From Fragilaria radians (Eukaryota > Bacillariophyta > Fragilariophyceae > Fragilariales > Fragilariaceae), in contig CAAAJI010000015.1 of assembly GCA_900642245.1 (NCBI GenBank), positions 386,951 to 450,950 of the forward strand: a stretch of DNA of 64,000 nucleotides, given 5' to 3'. Shown here piece after piece: positions 1 through 10,155 of this stretch. Below the pieces are notes generated by a model that searched no databases, was not told the origin of the DNA, and was given only the letters and a program-made list of their open reading frames with translations. How positions within the stretch are numbered: position 1 is the first letter of the stretch; every line of letters starts with the position of its first letter. The position numbers and the translations under genes were made by a program.

Positions 1-189
1 GTTACAGATCCCAAAGACTTGAGAAGAGTTTCAGGAGAAATCAGAAGAAGAAAGAAGAATGATGAAAAATGTTGACTTGAACGAGTTGGCTTTTACGGAA
101 TTAATACTGTCCATTGACGTAAGCAACAGTAGTTGAAAAATTGCATTTGGAATTTTAAAAAGTTGCAAGTCGAAGGATTATGAAGATGG

Positions 190-1037
190 GAATGCAAGCC
201 TAGCCTAGGAGAAGCTCAAGAAGAAGTTTGACCCAGTATCTGCACCCATATTAGTGAAGACAGAGAGGATGTTCAGGGAGAGCAAGCTTGGAAATAATGA
301 AGAGCCTGAAATTTGGATTAATGATTTAAAAGACCTACGGGTAAAATTGGAAGTTATGGGCTCAAATATGACTTATGAGCACTTTCTCATTCAAGTTTTG
401 AACAGTTTAACTAGTGACTACGAGTTGCAAACGACGCTCATGGAGAAGCATATCGGTAATAAGGAGAATCCTTTCTCTATTGTTGAGCTCAAGGAAGTCA
501 TTTAACTTGAGATATGAAAGGCTTTCATCAAAGTCTGAGTCTACAATGAGTGATGACTATGGCAAGGAAAAGGCGCTGTTTGTAACGCAATTCAAAGGTA
601 AATGCCGAAATTGCGGAAAATGAGGTTACAAGTCAGCACAGTGCAAGTCCAAGATGGTCCAAGAAGACAAGGAAATCATCTGCAATTACTGCAAGAAATG
701 AGGTCATCTTAAATCTAACTGCTTCAAATTGTTAAGAAAGAATGAAGCTGAAGGCAGTCATGTTGGCATAAGAAACGGGATTGCTGGATCTGCTGCTGAT
801 GTGGCTTTAAATACAATGACTGCCAATGACGGAATTGACAGCAAAATTTGGATTGGCAACAGTGGCGCTTCATGCCATTATTGCAATAGTGAAGAAGGTT
901 TATACGACTACACTAATATTTTGGAGGAGATAACGGTTGGAAAGGGCAACAAAACGCTGGCACAGAAGGTTGGAAGCTTAAGATGCATGGTCCAACAGAA
1001 AAATGGAGAAAATTTGTTGTTGTACTCAAAGACGTAA
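190..1037 (+). pseudogene. Copia gag, zinc knuckle and protease relic
   Basis: The frame from about 254 to 505 reads as a gag/UBN2-like helical domain, with an IWINDLKDLR-type segment and the DYELQ stretch also present in the gag relics at 14.7 and 53.8 kb. Two CX2C zinc-knuckle halves follow near 607-650 and 680-725, each interrupted by a TGA. The protease-like part contains NSGAS (near 862), where an active Copia protease would have D-S/T-G-A. The change to Asn and the internal stops indicate loss of function. The 254 frame starts with GTG and continues open upstream, so no genuine start codon is visible. Confidence 0.65.
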
Positions 1038-1249
1038 AAGTTGTACCAGAGCTATGGGTAAATCTTTTCAGTATCAACAAGGCTTTGAAACATGGGTTTA
1101 ATCTTGGCAATGAAGATGTTGCAATGAAGTTGATGAAAGGAAATACAACTTTTGTATTTTGACAGAATCTTGAAGACTATAAATGGGTTTGCTACCAATT
1201 GCTGGAAATATTGCAACCACAGCTACTGAGGGAAATAAAGTAAAGTATA

Positions 1250-2590
1250 ATGTACATTGTAATGACTAAGAAAACAATTCAGGGAAAATTGAATGACGGA
1301 GGAACTGTTGGTTTATATGTTAGATATCCTGATAATCATGCAAATGATGTTTACAGGATATTCAACATTAAAACCAAACAAATCATCAAGTCAAGAGACT
1401 TAGTTTGGCTTAATTTGAGTCATGGAAATTGGAATAAATTGAAAAATAACAACATTCAGCCTCAAGATGATGAAGACACTTCTGATGCAGAAACTACAAC
1501 AGAAGATGCTAATGATTTAGCTGAGCAAGAGGATGCAACTCTAGATGATGCTCAAATCAGAAAGCAAAGCAAAGCTTTAAAACAAATTTCAAAGTTGAAA
1601 GGCTGGTTAATTCCGATCCCTCAAAATTCCTTGATATGCAAAATTCGGGTAGGGAAATGATAGATTTTGCATTTATTGCGGTTGATCTTGTCAAGGACCG
1701 GAACGTTTCGAGGAGGCATACCATCACCCTGAAGTTCATAAGAAAATTAAGTGTCAAGGACCCGGAACGTTTCGAGGAGGCATACCATCACCCTGAAGTT
1801 GATAAGAAAATAAAGTGTCAAGGACCCGGAAAGTGTCGAGGAGGCATACCATCACCCTGAAGTTGATAAGAAAACTAAGTGGAGCCATGCAATTTCGAAA
1901 GAATTCAAAGAAATGAATGCCAAAGGAGTTTCGGGAAAATTTGATAAGTCGGAGATTCCCAACGGAAGAAACTTTATCAGAAATACTGGATTTTTAAAAC
2001 GAAACGGTACGGAATTTTCCGAGCATGGTTAGTGACATGTGGCTACAGTCAAATTCCTTGAGTGGATTTTCAGGAACGTTATGCGCCCGTTATCAATGAT
2101 GTGACATTCCGAATTCTCTTGGTCACAATTTTATCGGAAAAGTGATCAATATTGAAACGGCATTTCTGCATGGTGATCTCAAGGAGACGATCTTTATGGA
2201 GATACCAAAGGGTTGGAAGCAAGTTTTAAATTTATGTTTAATTTAAAAAGAACCATTTATGGTCTTGTCCAATCTGCTGGGGAGTTTTATAATAAACTTG
2301 TTTTGTCTTTGAAAGGTTGTGGTTTCATGGGAAGCCCTGATGACCCATGCTAGTGAAACTCCCAATCATTGTGAGGTGTGATAATGTGGGTGCAATTTTT
2401 ATGGCAGAGAATTTGAGTTCTGGAGTTTGCACCAGACATGTTGACACCAGGTATCACTTTGTTTTTGAACACATTGTTGATAATTTCATAAAAATCGTAT
2501 TGTAAAGTCTTGTGATAACAATGCTGATGTCTTTATGAAAAATGTGAGTAAGGATGCTTACACAAACAAGTAAGTAATTTCTTAGGAAAA
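1250..2590 (+). pseudogene. Copia post-integrase, RT and RNase H relic
   Basis: The 1250-1660 frame carries the linker typical between Copia integrase and RT (a VYRIFNIKTK strand, then SRDLVWLN). The FEEAYHHPEVDKK segment that normally opens the RT domain follows. RT pieces continue to about 2350 with several stops, including an IYGL box near 2250. The last part (about 2360-2590) reads as RNase H, with a VRCDNVGAIFMAEN stretch and the Copia C-terminal DVFMKNVS. The coding signal changes frame several times. This is a fossil, not a gene. Confidence 0.6.
1690..1880 (+). repeat. Three tandem copies of a 63-64 bp unit
   Basis: Three nearly identical units begin at 1690, 1753 and 1817 (first unit 63 bp, one C shorter; the others 64 bp). 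Each encodes, in a different frame, the FEEAYHHPE segment that opens the Copia RT domain. Because 64 is not a multiple of three, the expansion itself disrupts the frame. It looks like a local tandem duplication inside the dead element. Confidence 0.9.
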
Positions 2591-2939
2591 ATGGAAGATT
2601 CGTATGATTGAATATTGGAGATGATAGGGTATTGGATTGCATCAACAATATTCTTTAATCTTAGGGTTAGTTTAGTATATGAGAGAATAAGCAAGGGTAT
2701 TTGTTGTATGCAAGGACAGTGATGAGAAGACATTCTAGTTAGCAATAGGACTAACTAATTTTTTTAAGATTACAATTTAAGTGTGAAGAGGCTCTCTAAC
2801 ATACTGAAAGGTCATTGGAAAATTAAGCAACCCAGAAAGAATTGCACACATTGTTATGGAACCCAAGGCACCAGATAGCAAGGCTGCCATATGATTGGGC
2901 AATACCTAAATGTAACTGATCACAAGTGGTCCACAGCAT
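2591..2939. other. Spacer between two Copia remnants, no gene seen
   Basis: No open frame or motif I can support is present here. It is probably decayed retroelement or intergenic sequence. Confidence 0.5.
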
Positions 2940-3340
2940 TGGTCAGTTGTATTTAAAAATGTGTTTGCTTAAGAATGGAATCCAACAACTGACAATTGGG
3001 ATAGAGGCACGTCCAGTTGCAGTATTGGATTTGTGATTTGTTATACAACATGTCCAAAGATATGGACCTCAAAATGACAGCAAGGTTGTCTATAACCAAA
3101 AGCAAGTACATGGTCATTTTCATCCCAACTAGGGAATCTGTCGCAAGTAGCCAAGAAATGTCTCATGAAGTTTTGGAAGTTTGGATGCAATTTCCATTAT
3201 GTATTGCCACACTTTTGAAAGCAAGATTGGTGAAATTGAAATGGCTAAATATGGCAAAAGGACAAGGCACGCGAGCACAAAATATAAAGCTAAAGCGGCG
3301 GATGGATTCAAATCTGACGTCGTCAAAGAATTATAATGAT
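2940..3340 (+). mobile_element. Copia RNase H fragment, second element
   Basis: Translated in two frames, this stretch shows the end of a Copia pol. Around 2995-3125 it reads GFVICYTTCPKIWTSK followed by an LSITKSKYMVI strand, which corresponds to the S/T-x-E-A/S-E-Y box of RNase H. Near 3225-3300 another frame reads IGEIEMAKYGK and TRHASTKY, matching the DN-x-GAI-x-MAK and TKHIDIKYH blocks of Copia RNase H. It is a separate insertion, because the element at 1-2590 already has its own RNase H end. The ORF of 112 aa at 3017-3355 is therefore not an independent gene. Confidence 0.6.
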
Positions 3341-3520
3341 GCCTGCTATCCTTAAATCGTCAAACTCTTAACGTTGATACACACGATTGACATTCTTGAA
3401 GATTCACACTATCCCAAGACCACTTACTTCTGTATTAAAATTGCACGTTCTACGCGGGCTGCAGATCATACCAAGATTCACTTACACCGCATAATTTCCA
3501 AAAATCTCATAAACTTTCGT

Positions 3521-4516
3521 ATGGACTTGCAACGAAGTCCTTTTCTCTTGAATTGGAATGAATCTCAGAGTATCCAATGCAAGGCACAAGGGATTATAAC
3601 CAACGGGACGGATATTATATGGATGTCCTGCAAAAAGTATCTTATCCGTGGAAGATTGGTAAAGTTAGACCCACTCAATTCAACTCGTGTGGAGTTATTT
3701 GTGGAACTATGGAATTGGCATGCCTTGGAGGGACCACAAGCATCCCTGGGTAGTCAATCATACGAGCATATTGGCGACGGTGATTATGTAGAGCTTACAT
3801 CCCATGGATCTCGAGAGCTTTGGTTTGGTATTGAGGATGGTAGTTGGCCTCGAGTTCTGCCAGCAGCCATTGTCCGATACGATGCAGAAACTTTGGAATA
3901 TATTGACACTCACCGACATGCTACGATACGAACTATGCCATTCTTGGCATTCCATAAGGCACGTCAAATAGCGTATACTGCCAATTGGACGGATAACTTT
4001 GGTCAGCTGCTTGTTTTCGATGCAATCAACATGACTTGGGTCAATGACAATGCAACAATTCACAATTTGCCAAATGAGTATTATCAATCTGAGATACCAT
4101 TCATTCAAGGATCTGACATGAAAGATGATACCCTCTTTCTCATGATTGATGATTACAAGTCGACCTTGATAGAGATACAAATGAATCGAGAAAAAACTTA
4201 TGATGGGCAATTGAAGTCTATTTCCTATTTAGGCTTAGGCTATGAACGAGAGGGTATTGCAATCATGAATAACTGGTTACTATCTTTTGGAAATAGATGG
4301 AAATCGTGGGAAGGAAATCATTATGCTCAGATTGTTTGCGTCCAATTACCCATGCCATCAGGCACCAAACCATTCTTTTTCATTGGAATCATCAGTGGAA
4401 TTTTGTTTGGATTTGTGATCTCAGGTATCATGGGGGCATTTCTTTGGAGACGAGTGACAAATAAATCCAACCCTTCTTATGTAGAAGTAGAAAAGGAATC
4501 GAATCAAATTCTGTAA
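3521..4516 (+). CDS. Predicted single-pass membrane protein, unknown function
   Basis: The open frame extends upstream to about 3374 but has no ATG before 3521, so 3521 is the first possible start (331 aa). I do not recognise the family. Most of the protein reads as an extracytoplasmic beta-rich domain, with several possible N-glycosylation sites (for example near NWTDN and NMTW) and aromatic/acidic repeats such as ELWFGIEDGSW. Near the C-terminus there is one clear membrane segment (FFFIGIISGILFGFVISG) followed by a basic RR stop-transfer and an acidic tail of about 20 residues. This is type I topology, yet no signal peptide is seen. An upstream exon is therefore likely, or the 5' end was lost when the Copia fragment just upstream (ending about 3340) inserted. 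A short AT-rich spacer follows the stop. Function not assignable. Confidence 0.6.
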   Translation: MDLQRSPFLLNWNESQSIQCKAQGIITNGTDIIWMSCKKYLIRGRLVKLDPLNSTRVELFVELWNWHALEGPQASLGSQSYEHIGDGDYVELTSHGSRELWFGIEDGSWPRVLPAAIVRYDAETLEYIDTHRHATIRTMPFLAFHKARQIAYTANWTDNFGQLLVFDAINMTWVNDNATIHNLPNEYYQSEIPFIQGSDMKDDTLFLMIDDYKSTLIEIQMNREKTYDGQLKSISYLGLGYEREGIAIMNNWLLSFGNRWKSWEGNHYAQIVCVQLPMPSGTKPFFFIGIISGILFGFVISGIMGAFLWRRVTNKSNPSYVEVEKESNQIL

Positions 4517-6039
4517 TGTGCATATTTTTGTATATAAATATATGGAAGAAACCAAAACTTGTTTCTTTATTTACGATCACGTTCATACTTCCTAGGAATT
4601 GTATTAACAATAAATTATCCAATTGGATTCAAGGTATGAATCTTCTAAGGAGATCATTCAAGGCTCAGGTAACATGGAAACAAAAAATTTCAATGCTCTT
4701 GGGTAATAACGAGATGCACATATACCGCTTTTTCTTTAGGATGGATAAAGAAGAAAGTTCAATATCACTAAGCCCTTCAAAGAATTCACTCAAATAGGTT
4801 ACAGTTTATCATGTAATGTAGTTGTCACAACCTTTCCAGTACGCATCTGCAAATTGCCATTGTTGGTATACAAATCAAGGAAATTTTGTGTTTGTATTGT
4901 ATTGCTATTCTGGTTCAAGGTCATATGGCTGATTACTATGTTGCAATCGCTGCAGAATGTATTAATGCTTTGTTTGGAGGAACATGAAAAGAAACTTGTT
5001 GTATGAAAATCAAATTCATCTTTACTTGTATGTAAGTGTTAGATAATGACCATCCCTAGTCGCGCATTATAAAGCCAATTAAATTGAGACTTGGACAACA
5101 ATAGTGTACTTGGATGGAATTTTGGGCAGACTAACTTGTACTTGATCTTTTCAACAAAAATACAAGTCGTTAAGTCATCGTGCACCCTATTGCTGTCCTC
5201 AGGTTTACAGTACAGCATACTTCATGATTTACATCAGACTTTAAATAACATATTTACCCACTTAAGCCATGAAATTTAATGTTTCAACTAGTAGTTGGCA
5301 ATTGCTTTGCTACACAGATTTGAGTATTAGCGATATAATGAAATCACATTTTTCCGCAAAGATTATCAAGTTTTAAACAAGTGAGTTGAGCATTGGAAGC
5401 TCTGTTGCCGAATTGTTTTGTCATTGGTAAGATAATTTATTAGGTTGATGTAATTTCAATGCATTTTTCAAGTTTGAATAGCTTTCTATTCTCAGAGGAT
5501 GAAAACTGTAAATTGAAGAAATTTCAAGTATAGGAATACATGAATACTATCCAAATCAAGGAATTGCATATTGTGACTTCAACAAACATAAATATCTGCA
5601 AGATCTGTGGTTCCAGGTAATTATTTCTTCTTGGTACCAAATCTTAGTATCCAATGAATGAAGTCTTTGTTCCTCAAAGTGCAAGTGCAACAATATTGTG
5701 GGTTTGGTAGATGATTTTTGTTTCAACCAGTTAAAATTGAGGTTTAAAGTATGCAATTCTGCTGCAGATATTCACCAACTTTTGTTGATTCATATGTTAC
5801 TGTTCAACTTTTAATATAGCTTTAACAATTATGCTTTACATACCGCAATGAACAATTGTGTGTAGTTCTATAGTTTACAATGAAACGTCTAGACAACATA
5901 CCAGTGTAAAATTATGGGTGAATATGGAAGGAATTTCTAACTTTTGTGAATGAAAGTAGGCTAGATATCTACCTCAACATAATGGGCTAAATAAATATTC
6001 TTTATTTTGTTAGCAATATCCTCATTGACATTTGTTTCC
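4517..6039. other. Intergenic region, no gene recognised
   Basis: AT-rich with only short random frames. A stretch around 5870-5960 is weakly similar to the interspersed repeat at 47.4-47.7 kb (shared pattern around the GTCTAGACAACAT-like block), which suggests an old copy of that repeat. Nothing else is supported. Confidence 0.4.
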
Positions 6040-6275
6040 TACAGTCCAACTAAAGCCTACCATACATTCTTCTTCTTTGCACTAGCCTGACGCAATACTA
6101 AGAAAAATCATTTCTCCGCATTTCTTTCTGAAAACAGCTGTGTTAAAAATACTTTTTGAATCCTAACACAATTAGTCCTTTAGAATTGTGACGTAATAAA
6201 AAAGCATTGTGGTCACATTTAAAATGTGCCGCAAAACGCAAAGGATTTTTTAGCCTCAAAAGTTTGTTTTGGTCA
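6040..6275 (-). mobile_element. Diverged fragment of the 50.6-51.4 kb DNA transposon family
   Basis: Read against the reverse complement of about 51115-51345, this stretch shares several blocks in the same order: AAGCCTACCA, AGCCTGACGCAATACT, the ATTGTGGTCACA block (partner GTGGCCACAATA) and AATTGTGACG. Spacing between blocks is similar. It is therefore a terminal fragment of the same, probably PIF/Harbinger-like, family in opposite orientation. No coding part remains. The call depends on by-eye alignment. Confidence 0.5.
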
Positions 6276-6806
6276 AAGATGAGTACGTAAAAAACTTCAA
6301 GTGCTTATGTTCTATCACTCACCCGTTGTACTCCTTCTTTCCTCTACCCTACGTAGAGGAAGTCTCATTTTTACGAAGATATCGGGTTTGTAGTTGATGA
6401 TTCAACTCACCAAACCACATCTGATAGATCTGAAAATGAGATTTCCGACGTCAAAAGCCACAGCAATTACGTGGGCTTGGCTTAGGTACACCGTTGGAGT
6501 GCCTCTGATTTCCGCCACATCAAGAAACGGAGGACCACCTTCTTGCATGGGGCGGTTCAGTTTGTTCCTCCTCTTTTATTTAGGAGTGAGCATCCTATAA
6601 AGAGAACTACCTTTTCGTCATTTGGGTCATTTCTTTTTATCTTTACTTATATTTATCCATAAGATTGCTGTTCAAAGCCTCATTGTTGAAATAGTATTGT
6701 GATTCCAGTTAGGGACAAGCATTAACTTGCAATTGTGCCATTATAATCCCTTAGGAGAAAATTCAAAATTGAAAAAGAAGGTTCTTGTTCATTATCAACC
6801 AATGAA
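6276..6806. other. Upstream region of the MORN gene
   Basis: No supported gene. The 68-aa frame at 6394-6600 has no recognisable features and is probably chance. This interval should contain the promoter and 5' UTR of the downstream MORN gene; no specific site can be named. Confidence 0.35.
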
Positions 6807-8497
6807 ATGACTGCTTTCGATGAGGATGATGCAGGTACTGGTGTATCTGTTCCTGCGGCTGAGGGCAATGTTTCTGCAAACAAGGACAGTATTCCTATAG
6901 GGACCGGTGAGATTGATAAATTGATAAACTTAGTTGCCAAGGGAAAAAAAGAAGTCAAGAGAGTAGTAATAAAAGCAAATTATAAGTACGTATTTGTGCT
7001 TTTACTAGTAATTATTAATACAATTTTGAGCTTCTTCCAATGATTGCATGGAAAGACAATCTCAAGGGATTTCTGTCTCATTCATGACATGCTGGAAACC
7101 AGTGATTGATTAAGGTTAAGGGTTTTTGATTCATGAATTTCATTCATGGCAACCATAAATTCATATAGAGCTCATATTTCAGATTTGCACAGGTTACAAA
7201 CCCTTGACTAACGATACATGCAGGATACACATGAAGACGCCTTGATGACCGCCAGCATCACGCTCAAATTACAGCAAGTAGAACAACATACATGCCAGAA
7301 TGCTGCACGCTTGAGTGATTTATTGCAAAGATTGCAGAGAATCGAGCATAAGTTTCCAAGTTTGAGGGGAAAATTTGAAAGTCATGCCAGAGATAACTGT
7401 CAGATCGTCGACCATAAGGTTAAGTCTCTTGAATCATCAAGCATGCTGGCTGAAGCATCGAAAGATCACGAAATTTCCAAAATTCATAAAGCTAAAGATC
7501 ATGAATTGCTGCTTGAGACAAGAAAAGACACAGCTCGTGACCTGCACGATACTTCGACGAACATTGATGATACGACTAGAATGATTCTATTCGATAAAAG
7601 TCCGCTATCCAATGCAGTAGTATCCAAAAAGAAGAAGAATTTAATTGGAGATCGATTCACGAGAGGTGGCTCAGTGGTCTCTTCGATTTCGCACTCAACA
7701 AAGATGGAGTCACAGGATTCATCGGATGACATATCTATAGGAAATCATTCAATATCATCATCAGTAGTCGGAGAAGACCTGTTCCATGTATTTGATCACG
7801 CATTGAGCGACAAGCAAGGAGATTTTGGAAAGTATACTGGAGTTGTAAGTCGATTGACTGGTAAACCACATGGTTTAGGATTAATGCTTTATGACATCGT
7901 TAGATTCCACGAAGAATCTTACCAGAGGATATACAACGGAGACTGGTTGCATGGATGCTACAATGGACATGGGTTTGCGATATTTTCTAATGGTGATTCC
8001 TATCATGGATATTTTCGACGAAATGTTAGGCACGGCAAGGGAAAGTACGTGTGGGCTGATGGGCGTGTCTATGAAGGAGAGTTTGTCGAAGAAATGCGCC
8101 AAGGAAAAGGCATTTTTGTTTATCCTAATGGTGCTAGATACGAGGGGAGTTATCATAATGGACAGAAGCATGGATCTGGACAATTTGTAGATGATAAAGG
8201 AGGGAAATATACAGGAAATTGGGTGAAGGGCAAATTTGAAGGTCATGGCGGTACGTTAGTCATCTTAAACGACACTTTGCTTTGAGAATAAAATTTCGAG
8301 AGAGTTATCTGATACATTCCATCTTGTAACATCTGCCTTTAGTATTCGAATGGGAGGATGGTCGCATCTACCGAGGAGAATGGCGTGATGGTAAGGCAAA
8401 CGGTAAAGGAGTTGAGTTTTATGCTAATGGTCAAATTTATCATCGTGGACTATGGGTGGATGATGAACCTCTGCATAAGACGCAACCTTCTGATTAG
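6807..8497 (+). CDS. MORN-repeat protein, three exons
   Basis: Proposed exons are 6807-6989, 7224-8250 and 8343-8497, giving 454 aa. Intron 1 (6990-7223) is GTATTT...CAG with a CTAAC branch-like motif just before the acceptor and is phase 0. Intron 2 (8251-8342) is GTACGT...TAG and phase 1. Both keep the frame open, and splicing intron 2 out adds two further MORN units. The N-terminal 200 residues are acidic and helical, with a coiled-coil-like stretch after exon 1 and a Ser-rich linker. The C-terminal half has six to seven MORN repeats of about 23 residues (pattern YxGxWxxGxxHGxGxxxxxxG), for example YHGYFRRNVRHGKGKYVW and YEGEFVEEMRQGKGIFVY. MORN arrays usually mediate protein-protein or membrane-lipid contacts; no kinase domain is attached. 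Exon 1 is less certain than exons 2 and 3. The intron in the MORN array lies at the same place as in the paralogue at 56.0 kb. Confidence 0.75.
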
Positions 8498-10155
8498 CTA
8501 TTTCGGTTACTGAAAAGAGTTATTATATTGCTTTGCCCCATGCATTGATCAATAATTTTCCAAACGTTGGTTTATGAAACTACTTTCATAATGTATGCAT
8601 CATCACCTGAAAGGAATATTGAATGTTTGTTATCTAACCGATGGTGCGATATAATTTATTTTTATACTTACACAATTAGGCTTTTCATCTCAGTCAATCT
8701 CAATCCAACTTGTGTTGAATTCGTTACTTTTGCTTTGCAAAATCCTTAATGTTGCCTTGGATTGGCTTTATGTAACTCGTACGTGTTCTACTTAGCCTTG
8801 GAATAAAATTGTGTTTGGATTGATTGACTTTATTTCATAGCCATCATATTTTTATTGCAAGTCTTAAAATAATCGCATCTTGTTTTCTGAATGCTTGAAT
8901 CACTCAAGTTGTGAAAACCAATAGTATCAGATTTTCTATGAATACTTACATAATTTCCAAAGCCACATAGTGCGTAAAGACAAATTCTTACTCCATAGCG
9001 TCAAATAAACGTTCTCCCCATTCCGATAAGGCACCTATATTCGTCCAAAACAGTCTCAGTGAACAAGTTTGAATGTTTTTAGCTTGAAGAACTGCAGCTT
9101 TCAACCTAACATATAATTTCAGGAATGCTTCTTTGAAAGGCTCTCTCTATTTTGGAAGGTTATCTTTAATTTCTCTGCTCTTTCATTGATTCAAATTTCG
9201 AAGAGAATTAATCTCTCTTTTTGGATATTTTTTTATGCGAATCTATGTATAAGGGTTTTGCCGTCTTTTATGAAAAAAACTGAAAGTGTAAAGAGTTTCC
9301 ATTGATATAAGATAGATACTTGATTGGGAAATGTCTTAAGTGAAATTTGTACAAGGATTCTGTTCCTTCTTTTCGCCTATTTACTTTCTCGTGAATTCAT
9401 AGTTAAGCTGTCACAAGGCATGAAGAAAAGCCTTTACGATAATACTTGCAGTTATCAGAAACTGGTTTCCTTCCTTGAGCTCGTTTTCATTATCATGGAT
9501 TTCATAATTGAATCTACCTTTTAACAAAAATCTAGTTGACATTATCATTTGAGATACATCTTGATGTCAACAACAAAAGTTTTGTACTTGAAATATTCAT
9601 ATCTTTCCTATGATATTTGAAAAAATCTTGCTCATGTAGATATATTGGTAAATACTTAAAGAAGTACGCTGGATATGACAACCCCAATGTTTGGGCTTGG
9701 GCTGTATACTAAAAAAGGATTATAAAGAAATCAATCTAAGGCTAGGTGAAAGTCCATGAACTAAAGTAAAGTCAATGATAGGAATATGACTGTGTACCTT
9801 AATTCCATGGCGCATGAGATCAGTTTTTTTTATTCATCGCCTAAGAAAATTAAAAAAATTGAATTAATTATCATATCCCTTTAAAGTCATGTGGGATTTC
9901 TCTTCGACGTAACAGGTGGTTATCAAATTGTTTCAGCATAGTTTCTGTAGAGCACACTCAGTTTAGAAAGTTTCCAGAATTGGTAAAAAATAACTTTAAA
10001 AACAATAAACGGTCTCAATACACTCATGAACTGCTGTGGGAGACAATTCTAAAAAGAGTGCCCATTTTTTCGTGCCCGAATGAAACTGCCGTAAAGAAAT
10101 AAATATTCAAGTGTAAAATTCATTTTAAGTTACGATTAGAGCGATATATAAAGCA
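8498..10155. other. Intergenic region between convergent genes
   Basis: It separates the MORN gene (+) from the ATPase gene (-), which converge. Only short frames (60-66 aa) without recognisable motifs are present. I see no RNA gene or transposon. It should hold both 3' UTRs. Confidence 0.4.

Larger units (their letters stand above)
1..2590 (+). mobile_element. Degenerate Ty1/copia retrotransposon remnant (left end outside window)
   Basis: Pieces of a Copia polyprotein occur in the expected order: gag (about 200-510), zinc knuckles (about 600-725), an aspartic-protease-like stretch (about 840-1040), the region after the integrase (about 1250-1450), the start of reverse transcriptase (about 1690-2040), further RT pieces (2040-2350) and an RNase H end (about 2360-2590). 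Most of the integrase core is missing: the pre-integrase part at about 1235 meets the post-integrase part at about 1255. Stop codons and frame changes break every domain, so the element is dead. I found no LTR inside the window. The family call rests on motif order and on similarity to the other Copia copies here. Confidence 0.8.

Noticed and set aside
3017..3355. 112-aa plus-strand frame
   Set aside because: It lies in Copia RNase H sequence; parts of the domain are read in this and a neighbouring frame, so it is debris, not a gene.
3758..4210. 150-aa minus-strand frame
   Set aside because: Shadow of the membrane-protein gene on the plus strand.
6394..6600. 68-aa frame upstream of the MORN gene
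   Set aside because: No motif and no paralogue in the window; likely chance in a 5' region.
7881..8246. 121-aa minus-strand frame opposite the MORN repeats
   Set aside because: Shadow of the repetitive MORN coding sequence.
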